This document shows, piece after piece, positions 56,208-64,000 of a stretch of DNA of 64,000 nt. The stretch is taken from assembly GCA_003241875.1 (NCBI GenBank), contig QBLU01000001.1, positions 62,001 through 126,000 of the forward strand. Reading direction: 5' to 3'. Source of the DNA: Alphaproteobacteria bacterium (GTDB taxonomy: Bacteria > Pseudomonadota > Alphaproteobacteria > Sphingomonadales > Sphingomonadaceae). Positions within the stretch are counted from its first letter, which is position 1, and each line of letters starts with the position of its first letter. Below the pieces are notes generated by a model. The model was not told the origin of the DNA. It worked only from the letters and a program-made list of their open reading frames with translations, and did no database searches. The position numbers were made by a program, and so were the translations under genes.

Positions 56208-57047
56208 ATGTCCGAGCCCTTTGATCGCGCGCTGCGCCGCCGCCGCCATGCCGCGGCAGCCGCCGGCTTTGCCCGCGCCGATTTCCTGCACGCCGCGATG
56301 GCGGCGGAGGTGCGGGAGCGCGTCGCCGGCGTCGCGCGCGACTTTGCCGATGTGCTCGACCTGGGCGGCCCGGCGCCGGTCTGGCCGGGGGCGACGCGGC
56401 TCGCACTCGCCCCGGCAGCTGCCGATGTCGTCGCCGACGAGGACCGGCTGCCGTTTGCCGACGCCAGTTTCGATCTGGTGGTGTCGGTCGCCGCGCTGGC
56501 AAGTGTCAGCGACCTGCCCGGCGCGCTGGTCCAGGTCCGCCGCGTGCTGCGGCCCGACGGCCTGTTCGTCGCCGCCTTTGCCGGCGGCATGACGCTGGCG
56601 GAGCTGCGCGAGGACCTGATCGGGGCCGATATCGCGGCCCGGGGCGGCGCCGCGGCCAGGATTGCGCCGATGGTCGAGGCGCAGGCGGCGGCGGGCCTGC
56701 TGCAGCGCGCCGGCTTTGCCATGCCCGTCGCCGATGTCGAACGGCTGACGGTGCGCTATGGCTCGCTGTTCGGTCTGCTCGACGACCTGACCGCCATGGG
56801 CGCCCGGTCGCCGCTGGCCTCGCGGGTGCCGATCGGCCGGGACGGGCTTGCCGATGCCGCCGCGCGCTTTGCTGCGCGGGCCGTCGAAGGCAAGACGCCG
56901 GTGACGGTCGAGATCATCCACCTCGCCGGCTGGGCACCGGCGCCAGGGCAGCCAGTGCCGCTGAAGCCTGGCAGCGCCACCACCAGCCTGGCAGCGGCCC
57001 TCGGCAGCCGCATCGGAACACCGGACGAACCGGGCAAACGCGGCTGA
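56208..57047 (+). CDS. Methyltransferase-domain protein (NDUFAF5/BioC-like)
   Basis: The protein has 279 residues. FDRALRRRRHAAAAAGFARA is the start of the family annotated as NDUFAF5-like. The SAM motif region VLDLGGPAPVWPGA is weak in glycines, LPFADASFDLVVSVAALASV and PGALVQVRRVLRPDGLF follow. The degenerate SAM motif leaves activity open. It may act in complex I maturation or an unknown pathway. Confidence 0.8.
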   Translation: MSEPFDRALRRRRHAAAAAGFARADFLHAAMAAEVRERVAGVARDFADVLDLGGPAPVWPGATRLALAPAAADVVADEDRLPFADASFDLVVSVAALASVSDLPGALVQVRRVLRPDGLFVAAFAGGMTLAELREDLIGADIAARGGAAARIAPMVEAQAAAGLLQRAGFAMPVADVERLTVRYGSLFGLLDDLTAMGARSPLASRVPIGRDGLADAAARFAARAVEGKTPVTVEIIHLAGWAPAPGQPVPLKPGSATTSLAAALGSRIGTPDEPGKRG

Positions 57048-57049
57048 CG

Positions 57050-57583
57050 ATGCGCCCCACGCTCGCCGAACTCGGCCCGCGCATCTGCATCATGGGGCCT
57101 TCGAACAGCGGCAAATCCACGCTGGCGCGGGCCATCGGACGCGCGCACGACATGACCGTCGTGCACCTCGATCAGCTCCATCACCGGCCGCACACCGACT
57201 GGGAACCGCGCCCGCTGCCGGAATTCATCGCTCTCCACGACGCGGCCATCGCCGGCGAGCGCTGGGTGATCGACGGCAAATATCGCGTTTGCCTGCCGCA
57301 GCGCCTGCAACGCGCCACCGGGTTGATCCTTCTCGACGTCTCGACGGTCACCAGCCTGCTGCGGTATTTCCGCCGGACATGGTTCGAGGCGGACCGCGCC
57401 GGCGGCCTCGAAGGCGGCGGCGAGCGCATCAAATGGGAGATGCTGCACCACATCGTTGTTGCAGGGCCCGCCAGCTGGCGCGGCTACGAGGCGGGCCTGG
57501 CGACGACCAGCCTGCCGGTGGTGCGGTTGCGGAACCCGGAAGCCTTGTCAGGCTTCTACAGCAACGAGGGCCTCACCCCCTGA
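57050..57583 (+). CDS. P-loop kinase-like ATPase (adenylate-kinase-like)
   Basis: The protein has 177 residues. IMGPSNSGKSTLARAIG holds the Walker A motif, HLDQLHHRPHTDWEPR the next segment, and GKYRVCLPQRLQRATGLILL the Walker B region. Resembles the topology-modulation/AAA small-kinase family. Starts 2 bp after the methyltransferase stop. Confidence 0.75.
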   Translation: MRPTLAELGPRICIMGPSNSGKSTLARAIGRAHDMTVVHLDQLHHRPHTDWEPRPLPEFIALHDAAIAGERWVIDGKYRVCLPQRLQRATGLILLDVSTVTSLLRYFRRTWFEADRAGGLEGGGERIKWEMLHHIVVAGPASWRGYEAGLATTSLPVVRLRNPEALSGFYSNEGLTP

Positions 57584-57652
57584 ACAGGACCGAAAATCAG
57601 GTCGCGACAGCCGGCTGGCACTCGGCCATGGTGGTGATCCGGGGGAGACGCG

Positions 57653-58051
57653 ATGACGGTGACGCAATTGATCTACTGGTCGCAACCGTTCGGTTTCGAC
57701 GATTCGATGCTCGACGGCATCCTGCTGCAGGCACGGCGCAACAATCCTCGCAATGGCCTGACCGGTGCGCTGATCGTGCGCGCCGACCTGTATCTGCAGC
57801 TGCTCGAGGGGCCCGAAGCGGCGATCGACGCGACGTATGCGCGGATCGCCCGCGATGACCGTCACCTGCAGGTGACGACGATCGTCAAGGAAACGGTGGC
57901 CGAGCGGATGTTTCCAGCCTGGTCGATGCGAGACGACCCCGCAAAAAGCTGGATGTGGAGCGCCGCCGAGGTCGGCAACGGTGCGGTGGAGCGTGCCACG
58001 CCGGCCGAAGTCAGAGCCGTGTTCACGCGGCTGGCCGCCGAGACTGCCTAG
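57653..58051 (+). CDS. BLUF domain blue-light photoreceptor
   Basis: The protein has 132 residues, mostly one BLUF domain. Tyr8 (TQLIYWSQ), Asn31 (ARRNNPRNGLTGALIV) and Gln49 (YLQLLEGPEAAID) match the flavin-contacting Tyr, Asn and Gln of known BLUF proteins. LEGP and VxxFPAWSMR-like segment PAWSMRD are usual. It should bind FAD. No output domain is present, so it would act through a partner. Convergent with the GST gene, overlapping by 4 bp. Confidence 0.9.
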   Translation: MTVTQLIYWSQPFGFDDSMLDGILLQARRNNPRNGLTGALIVRADLYLQLLEGPEAAIDATYARIARDDRHLQVTTIVKETVAERMFPAWSMRDDPAKSWMWSAAEVGNGAVERATPAEVRAVFTRLAAETA

Positions 58052-58701
58052 TCCCGGTCGGGCGCGCCGAGCGGGAAATAGTGGCGATAAGGCCGCGCCT
58101 CGTCCACGGCGCGGGCGAACGAGGGCCGGGCCAGCAGCCGGCGGCGATAATCGCGCAGGATCGGATGGCTTGCGCCGATCGGGTGCACCCAGTCGGCATA
58201 GAAAAGCGACGGCGCCGCGGCACAGTCGGCGATGGTGAAGCCGTTGCCGGCCGCCCATTCGCGCCCGGCGAGGCGAACCTCCAGCCAGGCATAGGCCGTT
58301 TCCAGCGCCACTGCCGCCTCGGCGAGGGCCGTGTCCTTGCGACCATCAGCGCCGCGCAGCGCCTCGGCCACCGGCACCTGCATCGCCGACATCACGTAAT
58401 TGTCGAAAAACCGATCGAGAAAGCGCACCTCCAGCGCCGCGGCGGGGTCGCCCGGGATCAGCCGGACCGGGCCGGGGTGATGCAGTTCGAGATATTCGAT
58501 GATGATCGTCGATTCGGTGATCGCCGTGCCGGCATCGACCAGCACCGGAAAGCGCCCCAGCGGCCATAGTGCCTTCAGCGCGTCGCCGATGCCCGGCGTC
58601 TCGACATGGCGATATTCGAACGCCAGGCCATTCTCGTACAGCGCGACCAGCACCTTCTGGCAGTAGGATGAAAACGGATGGGCGTAGAGCGCGAGCGTCA
58701 T
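58048..58701 (-). CDS. Glutathione S-transferase family protein
   Basis: The protein has 217 residues. YAHPFSSYCQKVLVALYENG is the N-terminal thioredoxin-like motif with a Ser/Cys site and TESTIIIEYLELHH is the glutathione-binding region. The C-terminal domain is all-helical (FTIADCAAAPSLFYADW). Substrate unknown. Confidence 0.88.
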   Translation of the reverse strand: MTLALYAHPFSSYCQKVLVALYENGLAFEYRHVETPGIGDALKALWPLGRFPVLVDAGTAITESTIIIEYLELHHPGPVRLIPGDPAAALEVRFLDRFFDNYVMSAMQVPVAEALRGADGRKDTALAEAAVALETAYAWLEVRLAGREWAAGNGFTIADCAAAPSLFYADWVHPIGASHPILRDYRRRLLARPSFARAVDEARPYRHYFPLGAPDRD

Positions 58702-58712
58702 CACCCTGTCTC

Positions 58713-59468
58713 CTATAGCGCGATAAGGGAAACCTGCCGGCCATAGTCCGGTTCCGTACGGTGCGTCGTGCGGCGATAGCTGAACCAGCGGCCATCGTCG
58801 GGGTAGGTGTCGATGCCGGGCGCGACGACGGTGCGGACGCCGGCATTGGCCAGCCGCATGGCGACGAAGCCTTCCAGGTCGAACTGGAAACGGCCCGGCC
58901 GCCCGCCGCTGAAAAAACCGTCGTGCGCCGCATCCTCGGCCACGAAGCGCGCCTGAAAGCCGGCGTCGACCTCGTAACTGGCGCGCGCGATGCAGGGGCC
59001 GATCGCTGCCACGATGTGCTCGCGGCGGGCGCCGAGTGCGACCATTGCCGCGACAGTGGCGCCGGCGATGTCGTGGAGCGCGCCCTTCCACCCCGAATGC
59101 GCGGCGCCGATCACGCCCGCCTCGGCATCGGCGAGCAGGATCGGCGCGCAATCGGCAGTGAGGATGCCGAGCGCCAGGCCGGGCGTCGCCGTGACCAGCG
59201 CATCGGCATGGGGGCGATCGGCATCGGGAAACGCCGCCGTGACCGGGACGACGATGTTGCTGTGGACCTGGTGGAGGGTGACCAGCGCCGCGCCCGGGGC
59301 CACGGCCTCGACGGCCCGGCGGCGGTTCTCGCGGACTAGCGCCGGGTCGTCGGACGAGCCCAGGCCGACGTTGAGGCTGGCGAAGATGCCCGATGACACG
59401 CCGCCTTGGCGCCCGACAAAGCCATGGCGCACGCCGAGCGCCGGCGCTGTGACATGCGGAACCGTCAC
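58713..59468 (-). CDS. pgeF: YfiH/LACC1 family protein (purine nucleoside phosphorylase-like)
   Basis: The protein has 251 residues. RHGFVGRQGGVSSGIFASLN, TLHQVHSNIVV, LTADCAPILLADAEAGVIG and AAHSGWKGALHDIAG show the copper/zinc-site His and Cys residues of the family. It also matches peptidoglycan editing factor PgeF. GTG 59468 gives a 4-bp overlap with the GNAT gene; an ATG at 59483 is possible. Confidence 0.88.
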   Translation of the reverse strand: MTVPHVTAPALGVRHGFVGRQGGVSSGIFASLNVGLGSSDDPALVRENRRRAVEAVAPGAALVTLHQVHSNIVVPVTAAFPDADRPHADALVTATPGLALGILTADCAPILLADAEAGVIGAAHSGWKGALHDIAGATVAAMVALGARREHIVAAIGPCIARASYEVDAGFQARFVAEDAAHDGFFSGGRPGRFQFDLEGFVAMRLANAGVRTVVAPGIDTYPDDGRWFSYRRTTHRTEPDYGRQVSLIAL

Positions 59469-59971
59469 AGGACTGCCCGGCACAGGATATCCTCGTCGGC
59501 CTGGTCGCCGACCATGAAGCGATACGGCGCGATCTCGACAAAGCCGTGGCGGGCATAGAAGCGCCGCGCCCGCGGGTTTTCGGTGAATACCGACAGCCAG
59601 AGCTCTCGCGCGCCGCGTGCCCGGGCGGTGTCGAGGGCCCAGCGCGTCAGCACATCGGCGATGCCGGCGCCCTGCCAGGGGCCGAAAATGTAGAGCTGGC
59701 GCAGTTCCATGGCGGGCTCGCTGGTGTCGGCGGGCAGTTTCAGCCGGCCGATCTTGCAGAAACCGACAGGATTTCCGCCCGACAGGGCAAAGCGCACCGC
59801 GATATCGGGCTCGGCGAGCTCGGCGCCATAGGCCGCATCGGTGCCGCTGGCGAGAAAGGCGTCGAGGTTGGCGACCGAATAGAGCCTGCCGAAGGTCTCG
59901 ATGAAGGTGGCGCGGGCGATGCCGCCGAGCACGGCGCCGTCGTCAGGTCGCGCGTCGCGATAGTCGATCAT
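59465..59971 (-). CDS. GNAT family N-acetyltransferase
   Basis: The protein has 168 residues. ELRQLYIFGPWQGAGIADVL is the acetyl-CoA-binding motif (GxGxA-like) and ENPRARRFYARHGFVEI the C-terminal one. Overlaps the MidA-like gene by 4 bp. Substrate unknown. Confidence 0.88.
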   Translation of the reverse strand: MIDYRDARPDDGAVLGGIARATFIETFGRLYSVANLDAFLASGTDAAYGAELAEPDIAVRFALSGGNPVGFCKIGRLKLPADTSEPAMELRQLYIFGPWQGAGIADVLTRWALDTARARGARELWLSVFTENPRARRFYARHGFVEIAPYRFMVGDQADEDILCRAVL

Positions 59972-60960
59972 GCGTCGAACCCCGCCGGTTGCGGCCATTG
60001 CGGCGCCGACAGCGCCATGACCTTGAACAGATTGCCCATCTGCGCCGGCGCGGTCAGCCGCACCAGGGCCGCGGCGATGCCCGCTGCTGCTGCACGATTG
60101 CCCGCCTGCAGGTCGGCGGCACGCGCCTCGATGCCGAGGCGCGCCAGCCAGACACCCTGCGGCACCGGGCCGGACACCCGAATGGCGCCGGCAAAACCGG
60201 CAACGCGCGCCAGGGCCGTAAAGTCGACGTGGGCGGTCAGGTCGCTGTCTCCCGGCGCGGCAAAGGGATCGGCCACGGCATGATTCCGCAGCGCCTGCAG
60301 GCTATCGCCGGCGACGGCATCGGCATAGCCATAGTCGATGATCAGCGCCGCCCCGCCACGGTTGCGCAGCCGCTCACCGATCGCGCCGGCGATGGCCTGG
60401 CCGGCCGGGCAGGTTTCGCCGGCCGACGTGGCCGGCGCCGGGATGGTGGTGGCGACAAAGCCCTCCGCCGCGACCGTGACGGCGCGTTCGCCGCCAGCGC
60501 CGTCGAACTGGCGGATCGGCAGGGCATCGAAGAATTCGTTGGCGATGATGATCGCCGGCAGGTCGTCGGGCACGTCGGCGAGCGTGTCGTACCAGTCCGC
60601 GGCGACGCGCCGGGCCTGTTGCGCGCGCAGCGCCGGGCTGGTTTCGACCAGCGCCAATGGCGCGGCAAACTCCGGCAGCCGCGCCAGCACGCGCAGCGCA
60701 TCGGCGATCAGCGTCCCCCGCCCCGGCCCCAGCTCGACAAGGCGCACCGCCGGCCGGCCGGCGCGCAGCCAGAGGTCGCCGATCCAGCCGCCGATGATTT
60801 CCCCGAACATCTGGCTGATTTCCGGCGCGGTGACGAAATCGCGGCCGAGCGGGTCGGGCCCGGCATAATAGGCCGTATTGCAGGCCGCCATCCAGTCATC
60901 GAGCCGTAGCGGACCATCGCGCGCGATCCGGGCCCTCAGCGCCGTGGCGAGATCGCTCAC
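59968..60960 (-). CDS. Class I SAM-dependent methyltransferase (MidA/NDUFAF7 family)
   Basis: The protein has 330 residues. FVTAPEISQMFGEIIGGWIG is the family signature, VELGPGRGTLIADALRVL the SAM-binding motif and IIIANEFFDALPIRQF the catalytic region. Mitochondrial homologs methylate an Arg on complex I. The gene is between lgt and a GNAT gene with 4-bp overlaps. Confidence 0.92.
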   Translation of the reverse strand: MSDLATALRARIARDGPLRLDDWMAACNTAYYAGPDPLGRDFVTAPEISQMFGEIIGGWIGDLWLRAGRPAVRLVELGPGRGTLIADALRVLARLPEFAAPLALVETSPALRAQQARRVAADWYDTLADVPDDLPAIIIANEFFDALPIRQFDGAGGERAVTVAAEGFVATTIPAPATSAGETCPAGQAIAGAIGERLRNRGGAALIIDYGYADAVAGDSLQALRNHAVADPFAAPGDSDLTAHVDFTALARVAGFAGAIRVSGPVPQGVWLARLGIEARAADLQAGNRAAAAGIAAALVRLTAPAQMGNLFKVMALSAPQWPQPAGFDA

Positions 60961-61835
60961 GCCGGCTTGTGGTCGGCATCCGGGACCATCGCGGGCGCCG
61001 GCAGCGGCGGCCGCGCCAGCGCCCGCGCCACCAGGATGGCGCCGATGATCGTCATCGGGATGGTCAGCGTCTGGCCCATGGTCAGCCCGGTCGACAGGAA
61101 GCCGATCTGGACATCGGGTTCACGGAAGAATTCGACGATGAAGCGCGACACGCCATAGGCGACGCCGAACACCCCGGCGAGCAACCCTGGCCGCAACCGC
61201 GCCCGCGTGCCCCAGAACAGCAGGACCATGATGCTGAACAGCAGCACGCCTTCGAGCGCGAATTCGAACAGCTGCGACGGATAGCGCGGCTCCGGCCCGG
61301 CACCCGGGAAGACGACACCCCAGTCGGTGCCGGTGGGACGCCCCCAGAGCTCGCCGTTGACGAAGTTGGCAAGGCGGCCGAGCCCCAGGCCGACCGGCGA
61401 CACCGTCGCCACATAGTCGAGCACCCTGAGGCCGTTGACGCGGTTGGCAAGGCCGAAGCCGATGCAGCCGATGATGACCCCGGCGATGCCGCCGTGGGAG
61501 GACATGCCGCCGTCCCAGACCCGCAGGATGTTGAGCGGATTGGCCATGTATTCCGGCAGGTTGTAGAACAGCACATAGCCGAGCCGGCCGCCGACGATGA
61601 CGCCGAGCGTCGCCCAGGTGATGAAGCTGTCGAGCTGGTCACTCGTCATCGGCGATCCCGGCAGCCGGATCATCCGCGCCAGCATCCACCAGCCGATGAC
61701 GATGGCGGCGATATAGCTGAGCGAATACCAGCGCAGCGAAAACGGCCCCCAGCCGCCGAACGGCCCGATGGTGAACACTTCGGGACGCAGCGGCAGGGTG
61801 GCGAAATCCACGGCAATCTGTGTCAGGTGAAGCAA
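60957..61835 (-). CDS. lgt: Prolipoprotein diacylglyceryl transferase
   Basis: The protein has 292 residues with about seven membrane spans. FSLRWYSLSYIAAIVIGWWM is the N-terminal signature, HGGIAGVIIGCIGFGLANRV contains the conserved His-Gly segment, and GLGLGRLANFVNGELWGRPT the Lgt signature. It attaches diacylglycerol to lipoprotein Cys residues. TTG 61835 is the start of the open frame; GTG 61811 is the alternative. Confidence 0.93.
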   Translation of the reverse strand: MLHLTQIAVDFATLPLRPEVFTIGPFGGWGPFSLRWYSLSYIAAIVIGWWMLARMIRLPGSPMTSDQLDSFITWATLGVIVGGRLGYVLFYNLPEYMANPLNILRVWDGGMSSHGGIAGVIIGCIGFGLANRVNGLRVLDYVATVSPVGLGLGRLANFVNGELWGRPTGTDWGVVFPGAGPEPRYPSQLFEFALEGVLLFSIMVLLFWGTRARLRPGLLAGVFGVAYGVSRFIVEFFREPDVQIGFLSTGLTMGQTLTIPMTIIGAILVARALARPPLPAPAMVPDADHKPA

Positions 61836-61921
61836 CCTATGGGCCTTTTGTCAGCTTGCCGTCACCGGCGGGCGGCACCATAAAGCCCGCATAGAAGAAC
61901 GCCAGAGGGGAGACACGGCAG

Positions 61922-63106
61922 ATGGCCGACCTGGAGACATTCCGCGCCCAGACCCGCGCATGGCTGGAGGCGAACTGCCCCGCCGAGATGCGCACCCCGA
62001 TCACCCGCGACGCCGATGTCTGCTGGGGCGGTCGCAAGGCGAAACTGTCGGACGCGCAGCGGCTGTGGATGGATCGCATGGGCGAACGCGGCTGGACCGT
62101 GCCCGAATGGCCGACCGAATATGGCGGCGGCGGCCTGACCAAGGACGAGGCCAAGGTGCTCGACAGCGAGCTGCGCCGCATCAAGGCCCGCTCGCCGCTG
62201 TCGTCTTTCGGCATCTGGATGCTCGGGCCGGCGCTGCTGAAATACGGCAACGAGGCCCAGAAGAAGGAGCATCTGCCCCGGATCGCCCGCGGCGAAATCC
62301 GCTGGTGCCAGGGTTACTCCGAACCCGGCGCCGGGTCCGACCTGGCGGCGCTGCGCACATCGGCCGAGGACAAGGGCGATCACTATCTCGTCAACGGCAG
62401 CAAGGTCTGGACCAGCTATGCCGACAAGGCCGACTGGATCTTCTGCCTCGTCCGCACCGATCCGACCGTCGCCAAACACCTCGGCATCAGTTTCCTGCTG
62501 TTCGACATGGACAGCCCGGGTGTGTCGACGTCGCCGATCAAGCTGATTTCGGGCGCCTCGCCGTTTTGCCAGACGTTTTTCGACAATGTCGAAGTGCCCA
62601 AGGAAAACCTCATGGGCGTCGCCGGCAAGGGCTGGGACATCGCCAAATATCTCCTCACCCACGAGCGCGAGATGATCGGCGGTAGCGATTCGACCGGCGG
62701 CGGCATGCGTGACGGGGTTTCGCAGATCGCCAAGCGCCAGATCGGGCTCGACGCCGCCATCCTCGCCGACACCGGCCTCAGGACCGACATCGTCCGCCAC
62801 GAGATCAACGCCTGGGCCTTTGCCCTGACGATGGAGCGGGTGAAGGACGAGGCCAAGGCCGGCCAGGGTGTCGGCGCGCTGTCGTCGATGCTGAAATATT
62901 ATGGCACCGAGCTCAACAAGGACCGCATGCAGCTGCTGATGAGCGTCAACGGCAGCGACAGCCTGGTCTGGGAAGGCCCAGGCGAAGGCGAGGGCGACCT
63001 GGCGCGCAACTGGCTGCGCAGCCGGGCGAACTCGATCGAGGGCGGCACGTCGGAGATCAACCTCAACATTATCGCCAAACGCGTGCTGGAATTGCCCGGG
63101 GCATAG
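61922..63106 (+). CDS. Acyl-CoA dehydrogenase
   Basis: The protein has 394 residues. WPTEYGGGGLTKDEAKVL, WCQGYSEPGAGSDLAALRT and VNGSKVWTSYADKADWIFCL are family signatures. The C-terminal segment reads RANSIEGGTSEINLNIIAKR. It oxidises an acyl-CoA, possibly of a branched or steroid side chain, as in similar paired genes. A second dehydrogenase follows after 145 bp. Confidence 0.9.
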   Translation: MADLETFRAQTRAWLEANCPAEMRTPITRDADVCWGGRKAKLSDAQRLWMDRMGERGWTVPEWPTEYGGGGLTKDEAKVLDSELRRIKARSPLSSFGIWMLGPALLKYGNEAQKKEHLPRIARGEIRWCQGYSEPGAGSDLAALRTSAEDKGDHYLVNGSKVWTSYADKADWIFCLVRTDPTVAKHLGISFLLFDMDSPGVSTSPIKLISGASPFCQTFFDNVEVPKENLMGVAGKGWDIAKYLLTHEREMIGGSDSTGGGMRDGVSQIAKRQIGLDAAILADTGLRTDIVRHEINAWAFALTMERVKDEAKAGQGVGALSSMLKYYGTELNKDRMQLLMSVNGSDSLVWEGPGEGEGDLARNWLRSRANSIEGGTSEINLNIIAKRVLELPGA

Positions 63107-63110
63107 GTCT

Positions 63111-63235
63111 TTCCTCCCCCGCAGGGGGGAGGCGAGAGACGCGCCGCTTGGCGCGGCCCGGGTGGGGTTCTCCCTTCTGGGCCAACCCCACCCGCCGCGC
63201 TGCGCGCGAGTCGCCTCCCCCCTGAGGGGGAGGAA
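63111..63235. repeat. Nested palindromic repeat (REP/BIME-like)
   Basis: Outer arms 63111-63135 and 63211-63235 are reverse complements at 24 of 25 positions; inner arms 63160-63169 and 63184-63193 (GGGTGGGGTT/AACCCCACCC) are exact. Each outer arm is itself a small hairpin. This is a typical dispersed intergenic element of GC-rich alphaproteobacteria. Confidence 0.8.
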
Positions 63236-63251
63236 CACAGGAAGTTGCAAA

Positions 63252-64000
63252 ATGGCCCTAGTTCTCACCGACGACCAGAAGATGATCCGCGAATCGGCGG
63301 ACGGTTTCTTCAAGACCGAGGCCCCCGTCAGCCAGCATCGCGCGCTGCGCGACGCCAAGGATGCGAGCGGTTTCGACCGCAACACCTGGGCCAAGATGGC
63401 GGAGATGGGCTTTGCCGGGGTGCTGGTGCCCGAGGAACATGGCGGCGCCGGTTTCGGCCATGTCGCCGCCGGGCTGATCATGGAGGCCATCGGTCGCAAT
63501 CTCAGTGCCGCGCCGATGCTGTCGACGGCGGTGCTCGGCACCACGGCGATCGTCGCCGGCGGCAATGCCGAGCAGCAGGCCAGGTATCTGCCGCTGATCG
63601 CCGAAGGAAAACGCCTGTTCGCGCTCGCCGCCGACGAGGCGGCGCGCCACAATCCGGCGCATGTCACGACGACGGCGACGCCATCGGGCAATGGTTTCCG
63701 GCTGAACGGCACCAAGAGCTTCGTTCTCGACGGCCATGTCGCCGACACGCTGATCGTCGCGGCGCGCACCTCGGGCGACGACAGGGACAAGGATGGCATC
63801 ACGCTGTTCCTCGTCGATACGAAAGCCGCCGGAGTCGCCGCCGAACGCCGATCGATGGTCGACAGCCGCAATGCCGCGCGCATCACGCTGGCCGATGTCC
63901 AGGTCGATGGCGCCGATGTGCTGGGCGAGGTCGGCGGCGGTTTTGCCATCCTCGAGACCGTGCTCGACGCCGGTCGCGCCTGCCTTGCCGCCGAAATGCT
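63252..64000 (+). CDS. Acyl-CoA dehydrogenase, cut by window end
   Basis: The first 249 residues are visible. MALVLTDDQKMIRESADGFF is the N-terminal helix, FAGVLVPEEHGGAGFGHVAA and LADVQVDGADVLGEVGGGFA are family segments. It lacks the classical MTEP signature in the mid-region (ALAADEAARHNPAHV instead), as in the smaller partner subunits of paired FadE dehydrogenases. It likely forms a heteromer with the preceding enzyme. Confidence 0.88.
   Translation, partial: MALVLTDDQKMIRESADGFFKTEAPVSQHRALRDAKDASGFDRNTWAKMAEMGFAGVLVPEEHGGAGFGHVAAGLIMEAIGRNLSAAPMLSTAVLGTTAIVAGGNAEQQARYLPLIAEGKRLFALAADEAARHNPAHVTTTATPSGNGFRLNGTKSFVLDGHVADTLIVAARTSGDDRDKDGITLFLVDTKAAGVAAERRSMVDSRNAARITLADVQVDGADVLGEVGGGFAILETVLDAGRACLAAEM

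Noticed and set aside
61862-63949. A 695-codon minus-strand frame across the acyl-CoA dehydrogenase genes
   Set aside because: The plus strand has intact dehydrogenase signatures; the antisense product has no recognisable domain.
1-64000. CRISPR array, prophage or insertion sequence
   Set aside because: No regularly spaced repeats, phage structural genes or transposase-like proteins were seen anywhere in the window.

Overview
This 64 kb, GC-rich window looks like chromosomal DNA of an aerobic anoxygenic phototrophic alphaproteobacterium, most likely a sphingomonad. The evidence is a complete bchCXYZ-pufBALMC block next to crtF, crtD and crtC. Also consistent are dnaN, a sphingomonad-style set of acyl-CoA and outer-membrane genes, and the alphaproteobacterial lgt/midA/pgeF run. 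Genus cannot be settled from the sequence alone.

Layout. 1-6.7 kb: the 5' part of dnaN, a histidine phosphatase, a host-attachment-family protein, a VOC protein, a thiolase, a 740-bp gene-free stretch (three abutting DnaA-box-like 9-mers, a possible ncRNA with a terminator, a perfect 28-bp inverted repeat), an M19 dipeptidase and an acyl-CoA dehydrogenase. 6.7-19.2 kb: the photosynthesis cluster. On the minus strand bchC, bchX, bchY, bchZ, a 45-codon ORF, pufB, pufA, pufL, pufM and pufC follow one another, mostly with ATGA overlaps. crtF lies upstream on the same strand, and crtD-crtC are divergent. Three PpsR/CrtJ-type palindromes (two exact TGT-N12-ACA, one near match) lie upstream of bchC and between crtF and crtD. 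19.2-26.8 kb: an accessory stretch with remnants (a start-less, AT-rich methyltransferase and an acyl-CoA synthetase fragment) among a glutamine amidotransferase, M50-like peptidase, HxlR regulator, HCCA-isomerase-like protein, thioesterase, SDR and RidA protein.

26.9-49.8 kb: regulation and transport. It holds a two-component system, a MerR regulator divergent from a glutaredoxin-MauE-like fusion, a DcaP-like porin, a TolC/HlyD/ABC-2 export operon with a frameshifted TolC and no ATPase gene, an N-terminally truncated asparaginase, a TetR-regulated RND pump with a divergent NodT-type outer-membrane factor, and a Crp/Fnr regulator divergent from two outer-membrane proteins and an amidohydrolase. 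49.8-64 kb: a three-subunit molybdenum hydroxylase, tRNA-Arg(CCT), a comF-grxC-nitrilase-DUF1178 operon, a BLUF blue-light photoreceptor, an lgt-midA-GNAT-pgeF-GST run and two acyl-CoA dehydrogenases, the last cut by the window end.

The photosynthesis block encodes the reaction centre, its tetraheme cytochrome, the LH1 antenna, chlorophyllide-a reductase, BchC and three late carotenoid enzymes of the spheroidene/spirilloxanthin type. The PpsR-type sites suggest redox/light repression, and the BLUF protein is a second possible light input. Points most worth a second look are the coupled small ORF between bchZ and pufB, the roughly 370-nt crtD/crtC overlap, the possible ncRNA near 3.5-3.9 kb and several decayed genes.
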